A stretch of 64,000 bases of DNA from Agapetus fuscipes. Taxonomy: Eukaryota > Arthropoda > Insecta > Trichoptera > Glossosomatidae. This document shows positions 37,201-46,200 of the stretch, one piece after another. The DNA lies in the NCBI GenBank assembly GCA_951799405.1, contig OX637333.1:14507960-14571959 (forward strand), read 5' to 3'. The notes under the pieces are model-generated. The model saw nothing but the letters and a program-made list of their open reading frames with translations. It ran no database searches and was not told the origin of the DNA. Numbering within the stretch: position 1 is the first letter of the stretch; every line of letters begins with the position of its first letter. Position numbers and translations under genes: made by a program.

Positions 37201-40200
37201 AATGGGAGAAAACATTTATTCGGAAATGTATTTGCCTATGCCCTATGCACGTGCCTGGGAGATTCACATTACATGCATTCTCACAACCAGACACGTAAAG
37301 TTTGCGCTTGCACATGCCTCACGTGAACCTACAACATAAAAACCAAATAGCAAATGGACATACACCCTGCAACTCTTGCCATCCTTCCCTGAAACAGGGG
37401 TGACATTGGCAAAGTGAACCATTTTTACAGCATGGGTGGTCAGCCGCATACCAACCTATAAGTCAAGGAACATACACGACAAATTACATTTCAAAAAATA
37501 TATAATCTAAGTTGCAAAGATATTTTGTCATTTTAGACTCATATTAAATACATGCCCAACAGCAAGCACATGTAAGTACATGCTTACACATGCAGCATGT
37601 GTACATAAACTTTGAAACCCCTGCCACTTTCGCTGAAACCGGGGGGGCATTGGCAAAAGTGAACCAAGTTTTACTACATACTCAATCTTCTTACTTAATA
37701 TTCTATTTTCTATGTGCAAACTTGAGCTCGAATTGTTCATACGAGGTAAAAAATCAAAGCTAAAATGAACAAAATTAAGAAAATATGAAGTTTGTATCAT
37801 CAATAGATTGTGAAAAGAAGAATACATTTTTTCGTGATCTAAGCTAATCTAAGTTGCAAAGATATGTAACATTGGGAATTCACATTAAGCACATTCTCAT
37901 AAGTAGATACATATAAGTCCGCGCTTGCACATGCTGCATGTGAACCTACAACGTTAAAACCTAAACCTCAAATGAACATATACCCTGCAACTCTTGCCGA
38001 CCTTTCCTGAAACAGAGGTGATTTTGGCAAAGTGAACTATTTTCTATAGCAAGTCCGGTCGATAGCTCAGTTGGTAGAGTGCTTGCATTCCATGCCGTGA
38101 GCTCGGGTTCGAATCCCGCCGAGGCGAGGGTGTCAGAAATGATTTCCCTTTTCGGTGTTTATTTCTAACCTTAAAATAAAAATACCGGCAAGGTTTACTC
38201 AGCCTTCACAAGAAATGAGTACCAGCCCTCTCGGGAGCTGGGAAACCCCCACTTCATCTGAAGTGGTTAGCGTAAGGCCGGCCCCCTTACCTGTAAAAAT
38301 AAATAGGTTCAACTCGCCACATGCAACCCCCTCGGGGATAACGCGGCAAGAAGTTACACTATTTGTGTAGCTTAGTTGCGTTTTTTTTTTTTTTGCGAGT
38401 TGCGTCACTGGCATACCAACCTATATGTTAAGGAACAAACATAATGATCAACATGATGATCTACCCTAAATTATCTTAATGATTTTACTTCTTCTAATAT
38501 CAATCAATATGTTTACACTGTATAAAAATTTAAAACCTGCAAATGATAATTTAAAAGTTTTGGAAATTTACAAAGAAAAGGTTTCCTCCTGCCCAATAGA
38601 TTGACAGCACTCCTTCATAGGTATAAAGCAATGAAATTATGCTTGAAATACTAATTACAGTGTGAAAATGACAAAATATACAAAACTTTATAAATCTTGG
38701 CAAATTTAAAAAGGCTACAACATCTTTCGTAATTTGCAATCCCAAGTACTACACTATCTTTAAATGAGCCTTATTTCATTTGATATAATGTCCATTATGC
38801 ACCCTCAATTATTTCAAGTTATTGGGCTATGCTGTCTTGCTAAAATAGTTACAATGATGACTTCGAAATAAGTTTTCTTCTCATCGTTTCCATTTTTTTA
38901 ACAGCCGTTACCAGATTTACAAAAAGATTGTATCTATCTAATTTATACAAATAAAGGCAAGACAAAGTTTGCCGGGACAGCTAGTAAATAAATAGAGATC
39001 TATTGTAATGAAAAAATGTATGACTATTTAAATTGATTCCAGGAAATATTCAAATTCACCCTCCCACAGATGCCACAAGACAAATGCTCATCCTGCGGTA
39101 CCTGACTCCAATGGGAGAATATCAAGAGGTGACTTCCTTACTTTATACGTAAAACATAACATAAGCAGAGTCTTAGTCTAGTGATCAGTTGGAGAATCCA
39201 CCTAGATATCTTTTGATTTCAGAACTGAAGCATTTACTACAACACTTGTTCTCCCTCCACAAAGCCACGCCCTGTATATCCATCCCATCCGGGGATGTGT
39301 CACAGGACACGCATCAGAAATAGAGTGAGATGCAAGCTGCAGAAGGCCCTCCCGTGATGCTTCACTGTCTCAAGTGGTACACATAGCAAAGGTGGCTCAG
39401 AAAACACAAAAAGTAATAGCCAAGTGCAAGAATTTAGGGCTCGAGGAATCCTTTATTATATTGTCCTACTTGGTCGTCAATCGCTTAGAGTTCGATTTTT
39501 AAATAATCAAAAACATCCAGTGCGGGGATCGAACTCACGTTAGTCAATCGAGATGGTTTACTCTCTTAGCCGCCACGGCCACCGAGCTCTCTGCTTGACA
39601 TGAAAATTTTAGAGTATTTAAACATCATTACACAGTGTACGAGTAAAAACCTTATTAACGTTTATTTTCTCCGGCCTTGGGATGTCGACAGTGGCCGAGG
39701 GGTTAGCACTATATGTATACGCACATCTGACTTCTGATGAAGAGGTCATGAGTTCGATCCCAGATAATCATTACTATTTATTTTCCTTTACTTTTAATAA
39801 AGGATTTATTTTGCCTGGCCAGAAGCAGGAGTTAACATACATAATTAATAATTAATAATTAATAATTAAAGCGGGGACGCAAACCATTTTTTGATTTTTT
39901 TTTAGAAATAGCAGTTTTTAGGCAGCAGAGGATTTTACATATAATGGAATGTCTTAACAAAATTGTGAGTATTTTTTTTCCTTTTCCTCCACCGCATATG
40001 GACATACAACATAAAAACCCAATCTCGAATGAACATAAGCCCTGCAACTCTTGCCGACCTTCCCTGAAACAGTGGTGAAATTTGCAAAGTGAACCATTTT
40101 TTAAAGTATGGGTGGTCAGCCTCATACCAACCTATAAGTCAAGGAAATTATTTTGTTTATTTCTTTATATAATCTAAGTTGCAAATATCTATTTCATTTG

Positions 40201-43200
40201 AGATTCATATTAAATGCATTCCCAGAAGCAGACAGGTATAAGTACGCGCTTACACATGCCTCATGTGGACTTACAACATAAAAACCTAATCTCAAATGAA
40301 CATAAGCCCTGCAATTCTTCCTGACCTTCCCTTAAACAGAGGTGAAATATGCATGGTGAACCATTGATATGAGGCTGACCACCCATACTGTAAAAAATGG
40401 TTCACTTTGCCAATGTCACCCCTGTTTCAGGGAAGGTCGGCAAAAGTTGTGGGGCTTATGTTCATTTGAGGTTTGGATTTTATTTGTAAGTACACATTCA
40501 GCATTTGTAAGCGCGAACTACACTTGTTGGTTTGTGGGCATACATCTGAGAGCTTTAAATGAATATATCCTTGCAACTTAGATTATAGATTATAGAACCA
40601 TTGCTTACAGTATGAGTGGTCAGCCACATACTAACCTATAAGTCAAGGAAATAATTTTGTTTATTTCTTTTTGTAACCTAAGTAAGTTGCAAATATATAT
40701 TACATTTGAGATTTACATTAAATGCATTCCTACAAGCAGACATTTATAAGTTCGCGCTTACACATACTGCATGTGGACTTACAACATAAAACCCAATCTC
40801 AAACAAACATAAGCCCTGCAACTCTTGCCGACCTTCCCTGAAACAGAAGTGAAATTTGGAAAGTGAACTATTTTTTAAAGTATGGGTGGTCAGCCTCATA
40901 CCAACCCATAATCCAAGGAAATTATTTTGTTAAGTTCTATAATCTAAGTATTAGGTACATTTGAGATTAATTTTAAATGCATTCTCACAAGCGCAAATGT
41001 ATAAGTTCGCACTTATATTCATAAAAATATTACAAAAATGCTGTAGGTAAGAATGACGGTGGTGACGAGACTTCCAGCTCAGGCATCATTAGTTTGTCAA
41101 AGTGTGGGCTCAACGGACGACCAAAATGTCTAAGAATACCACTGTATGAACTTTTGTGAGGTCAACGGCCGGGCTAATGACAGTACAAAGCGTCATAATT
41201 TCAGTACATAATTTATTTGGGTGGCAGTGGCGCAGGGTGTATCAAGCGTCCATTTCTAGAGAGACTTAATATTTCACTAATTATCAAACCAACTCAGACA
41301 CACACAACCACACAACATCCTGCATAACCGTAACAATAACCATATAATAAATACTTGGGACAATATTAAAACACACAATGATATTAACAAAGTATAATTT
41401 ATGTAGACTGCAGCACAGCTACATATTAGGGCCTGAACGATGGCGGATTACTGAGTTCATCGGATACAAATAGTCGGATTATCTAGAGACATCTGTACTT
41501 ATGACAGGTGTATTTTGGGCATGAAATATAATTGATGTGTTTTTGTGTTTTCAGTTCCTGTCGCACGTGTTTGCAGAGAATGCCCTCGAGCTGATCCTGG
41601 GCTATGTGAACCTGCGGGAGTCTCGAGACTCCAGGCTGGCCTTCGAGGCGCTCAAGTACCTCGCTGCTCTGCTGTGCCACAAAAAGTTCTCAATAGAGTT
41701 CATCAACATGAACGGGCTGCAGGCAAGGCATTCTTATTCTTTAAACTGCAAGGTATATATGGTGGAAATGAAACACATGAAGAATATGACAGGGAAAATC
41801 TAAAAGATAGAGTTAGGAATAAATGGGTGAAAGACAAATGCTATCTGAAAAAGGATATGAAAGTAAAGGTACACAAGAATGTGATGATATGGTATGGACA
41901 TTAGAAATAATTGATGATGGAAGACTTTATAAAGTGTATATACAGAAGAAATGTGAAAGAAAAAAGAGGAAAGGGAATGCCGCGAAAAGTATTGCTGGAT
42001 CAGATTGGTGAAATTGTAAAAGAGTGGGAAGTGTATGGAAATTGTGATAGATATGAATGAATCGAAAAAGGTATGCAAAGATAGAAAAAAATGGAGACAG
42101 CTCTGCATAAGCTCTGGGGACCTCTAGCGGGATGGCTACACAATAACCCCTAGTGTAAAACTTCACATTGTATCTTAACCATAGCGTATTATGAAATAAA
42201 TTGCACAGAATCTGCACTCGACTTTCTTCCAAAAATTAACCCACTGTATGACGTATGTAAAGCTAGAATCATCTACCAGCTTATGCCGTTTCAATAAAAA
42301 TATAATATTTTAAAGAATGAAAAAAACGGATTTTACTGACCGTGCAAAAGAGAAGAACGATTTTCTCTACGTTTCGTCGGAGTCATATCTGACGTCCTCA
42401 GGAGACGTGTGTCCTTTATAAGGAGGAACCACGAACTGTTAAATTATTGTTGTTTGATCGAGGCCGAAGGTTGTAGGTATTTTTAGTAACCTTCGGAGAT
42501 ACATCCATAGATGTCGTTCAACCTCCAGTTGTACAGAAGGACGATATTATGTCTTCTTGTGAAATCATCCGATTAATGAAAGGGTGGATCATTGAAGTTA
42601 GTACTGGCCTCTATATACTGGAAAGCTTGTAGCTATCATCTCTGTTGAAGTTGGGGTGCCTGTGTATTTCAATTGCTTCCTTCACAAGTCGGGGGATGAG
42701 AAATCTTTCTTTAGATAGAATCTTTGTTTTATCAAATCTGATAAGATGATTCACCCCTTTCTGTGAATGTTCACAAATAGCAGACTGGTTTGGGTTATTC
42801 TTCTTGACTGCACCAATATGTTCCTTCAACCGGGTGTTGATGCTGCGTTTGGTTTGTCCAATATAAAAATCTTTTGCACGGTCAGTAAAATCCGTTTTTT
42901 TCATTCTTTAAAATGTCTAACGACCATAATTTAAAAATATAATATATCAATAATAAATCAATTTTATTCCACCGCGGTGTGTAGGTACCTGCATACTCGT
43001 ACAATATGGATATCAGTGGCGGCTCCAGCTAAGGTGCATCGGTGCATTGCACCTCCTGTAAGAATGCCACGACCCATCACTTACAATTTTGTTCCCCATA
43101 AAATATCCTCTGTGTCAAGTCCTATTTTACATTTATCATTATTTTACATATTATACAGCTCTACGAACATGTAAAGACTACGAGTTGCTAGGTATTTAAA

Positions 43201-46200
43201 TGTATAATATTATCGCGTGCATATGTGGCAATGCCCCATACTTCCTTCTATGAAGTCCATACATTTATTGAAAAAACAGCTCAAACGGTGAATACTGAGG
43301 TGCCTGTACATTTTTAGATAGCAGCTCCGGCACTGCACGCTTTTCCTAGGTAAGTGACATGACATGAACGGAGAAGAATTGTGACAAAACTTTTTTTTTT
43401 ATTCTACCAAAGGAACTCTTATGTTCAGAGCATATCCAACTCTTTGTTTAAAAGACTTCAATATTCGTCATTTAAAACAAAACTATAAAGTATTTCCTGA
43501 CACTTAACTATTGCGTTTACAAAAAAAATAATGAAAACTGAAACAGCTCTATACTTAAAATATAATTCAAATACAATGCTTTATTGTTAGCCAGGATACA
43601 AATTGTTTATTTTAAGATCAAGTTAAGCCCGACAAAAACTCATTACTTTTTAATTTATCGAAGTTTTTATTATTTGCTTGAGGATTCCATTCCTAGTGAA
43701 AAATATTCAGTCGTGGTCAACAAGTGTTTTTTCGAGCATTTTAAGCAAAATAATACAAATGGATAAACTGTGTTTTAACTGATATGAAAGCAACCATCTC
43801 TACGCTAGTGGCGGTCAGCGTCAGTCAGCGTCTTGACTCTGTTCTGTGATTGCATATTTATTTTTATATTCTCAGCATTCCCTACTTTCTTCGTGAGTTC
43901 TCTTATTTTTTTCAGTCTGCAGATTTCAATAATTTGAAATGTTGCTTATTAATTCAATTTATTAATTTGTCAGTCTTGCTCTTCCACGCTTTCCTTGGGG
44001 ATCATCTTTGTGCACTATTTTTATCAGTCGTGAATCGTCCATTATTTGTAGATGCTCAACTAAACTCTTTGCCCAGCTATACGCCCAATTGTACTCTTTT
44101 GTACCATCACTCATATTCTCCACTATAACGTACTTTAAAATATCTCTTTAAAGTAATCATCCATACTTTAAAGTATGGATGATTAGTTTTGTCAAAGGTT
44201 GCAAATCTCTGAACTTGCTAATCTTGCAGAACAATACATTCTTGTTATTTTTAAGAATGTAAGTACAAGATGATGTCACAGATCTTTCCTCCTCCTGCTC
44301 CATAATCTTAATTTAATTTAAATTCAGTTAAGTTGGATTTTTCTCCTGAGGCAGACCTTAGTCCCTTTAATATATTTTCATATTTTAAGTGACGATATTG
44401 AATTTCTTATGTAAATTTATAATTAACACTCATTTGTGAGGTAGATAAAATAAACAAATATTCATGTAAAAGCTGTGAGGTAGATTAATTATTAAATGGT
44501 GTTGGTGTGAAGGAAAAGGTTTTATGTGAAGTGTTTTTAAGTGCTATGTTTTGCTGTGTTGTTATGAAGTGAATTAATTTGGATTTACCGACGGCGATCA
44601 TCCCCGTTAAAGGAAGCTCTTTTACACAATGTAAGTCATCGATTATAATATTCGTGCTAACATTTCAGCGAACATTTTCAAGGCCGGTCAGCGTGAAGTG
44701 TATGGTACATTGGGGGGAGTGGGGGAAGAGGTGTAGGCCATAATTATATTGAAAATTTCTGCCACCCAATATTCTGACCCATCGGCCGTCACTGTCAGCC
44801 CCCACGGGAGCTGGGAAACCTCCACGTCAACCGAAGTGGTTGGCGTAAGGACTGCCCCCTTACCTGTAAAAATAAATAAGTTACACTCGTCACGGGAAAA
44901 ATGCGGCAAGAAGTTACACTATATATGTGGCTTAGTAAAAAAAACTTGCTTCAAATACATTTAATTGTTGTAATTGTTTGTTATATGCAACAAAACGGGT
45001 GTAGGTACGTTCTCGTGTATACCTAAATAAAATATTTATAATATGTATGTATTTCTTGCAACTTTCATTCCAAGCAAAATGGAAAATAAAAGAAAAAATG
45101 TAAATGCAGAAATTATGAACTGCCAACATTTCTAATGACGAGCCGCCTCTGATGGATATAGCCATATAAATACTTAAATGAATATAAATATTTGGTTGAT
45201 TTATTTGTTGAGCGCCGTTTTGTGTGAATCACACCTCAAGAGCCCTCTGCGAGGTTGGTCTTCTCAGGAAAAAGCTCTCAGCTTATAGATGGTCATAGAG
45301 CTTGTATGAAAAAGGTTATGACTCTGGATGAAATGAAAGAAGTATGCAAGGACAGGAAGAAGTGGCGGCTAATCTGCAATGCTGATTTGTAATGTTGGTT
45401 TATTAGTTTGCTACATTTTTTTTTAAGGTTTTTTTTTTTTTTAAGGTTTTGTTGATTTTTTTTTTGTATACTTAAATTTTATTTATTACTCGTTTTCCTT
45501 GACTTATCGCTGCCTTAGTTCTTGTTTATCGTATACGCCATTGAGAAAATTTTACGTGAGCAATGTTTGCGTGTGTTCCGGACCAATGTGTCTTATGAAA
45601 ACAAGAAATTTATTTTAAAAATATTTAAAAGAACTCTCACATTATCGAGTTTTACAGTTTTTCTTAGCTCAGATTGTGTAGAATTTGATTCATAAGACAA
45701 CTGCATGAAAAAGTCATATTTGACAAGATTGGCGTATGCGATAAATAAGAACTGGGGTAGCGTTATAGGTTGGTATGAGGCTGACCACCCATACTGTAAA
45801 AAATGGTTCACTTTGCCAATGTCACCCCTGTTTCAGGGAATGTCAGCAAGAGTTGCAGGGCTTATGTTCATTTGAGTTTGGATTTTATTTGTAAGTACAC
45901 AATCAGCATTTGTAAGCGCGAACTACACGTGTTTGTTTGTGGGCATACATCTGAGATCAATTTATTTAGATTTATCGCCTTTTGGTTATTGCTTAAAATC
46001 ATATATTGGCTGAAATTCAGTTGCTATTTTATATTGAATATCACGTGAGAGCTCGTCCTGTGAAATGATCAAACAACAACCACTAGTGAAAGATGTGTTA
46101 TCTGTTGAACATAACTCTAAAAACTCCCATGCTGTGATGGATGATCATGAAATTGAGGCAAGGTTGGTATAAAGTATTGAGGATAGTGGTCTTCCGAGGT

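Larger units (their letters stand above)
35803..38985 (+). mobile_element. Helitron-like unit, copy 2
   Basis: Parallel to 12750-16413. It ends with the hairpin GGCAAGACAAAGTTTGCC followed by GGGACAGCTAG/T, a typical Helitron 3' end. Compared with copy 1 it lacks the palindrome at 14636 and the L2-like LINE, but has extra sequence at about 36490-36990 and 37040-37250 and a full family B SINE at 38047. Both copies are non-autonomous. Confidence 0.55.
43014..45151. mobile_element. non-autonomous hAT-type transposon, 8-bp TSD
   Basis: Ends CAGTGGCGGCTC and GAGCCGCCTCTG are inverted repeats, and ATGGATAT flanks both sides (43006-43013, 45152-45159). A CAGNGGCGG start and an 8-bp duplication fit the hAT superfamily. 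2138 bases with no transposase. It contains a family B SINE (44795-44940), a LINE relic on the minus strand near 43960-44130 and a small palindrome AATCATCCATACTTTAAAG at 44154. Confidence 0.78.
42190..45285 (-). repeat. L2-like LINE 3' tail, split by Penelope and hAT insertions
   Basis: Pieces 42190-42308, 42946-43013 and 45160-45285 join into the reverse of 32425-32730. The two interruptions have exact duplications of 13 and 8 bases, so the order of events is readable. Confidence 0.72.

Noticed and set aside
38047..38125. tRNA gene
   Set aside because: A and B boxes are there, but the acceptor stem does not close and the same head with the same body recurs at 63373, so it is a SINE.
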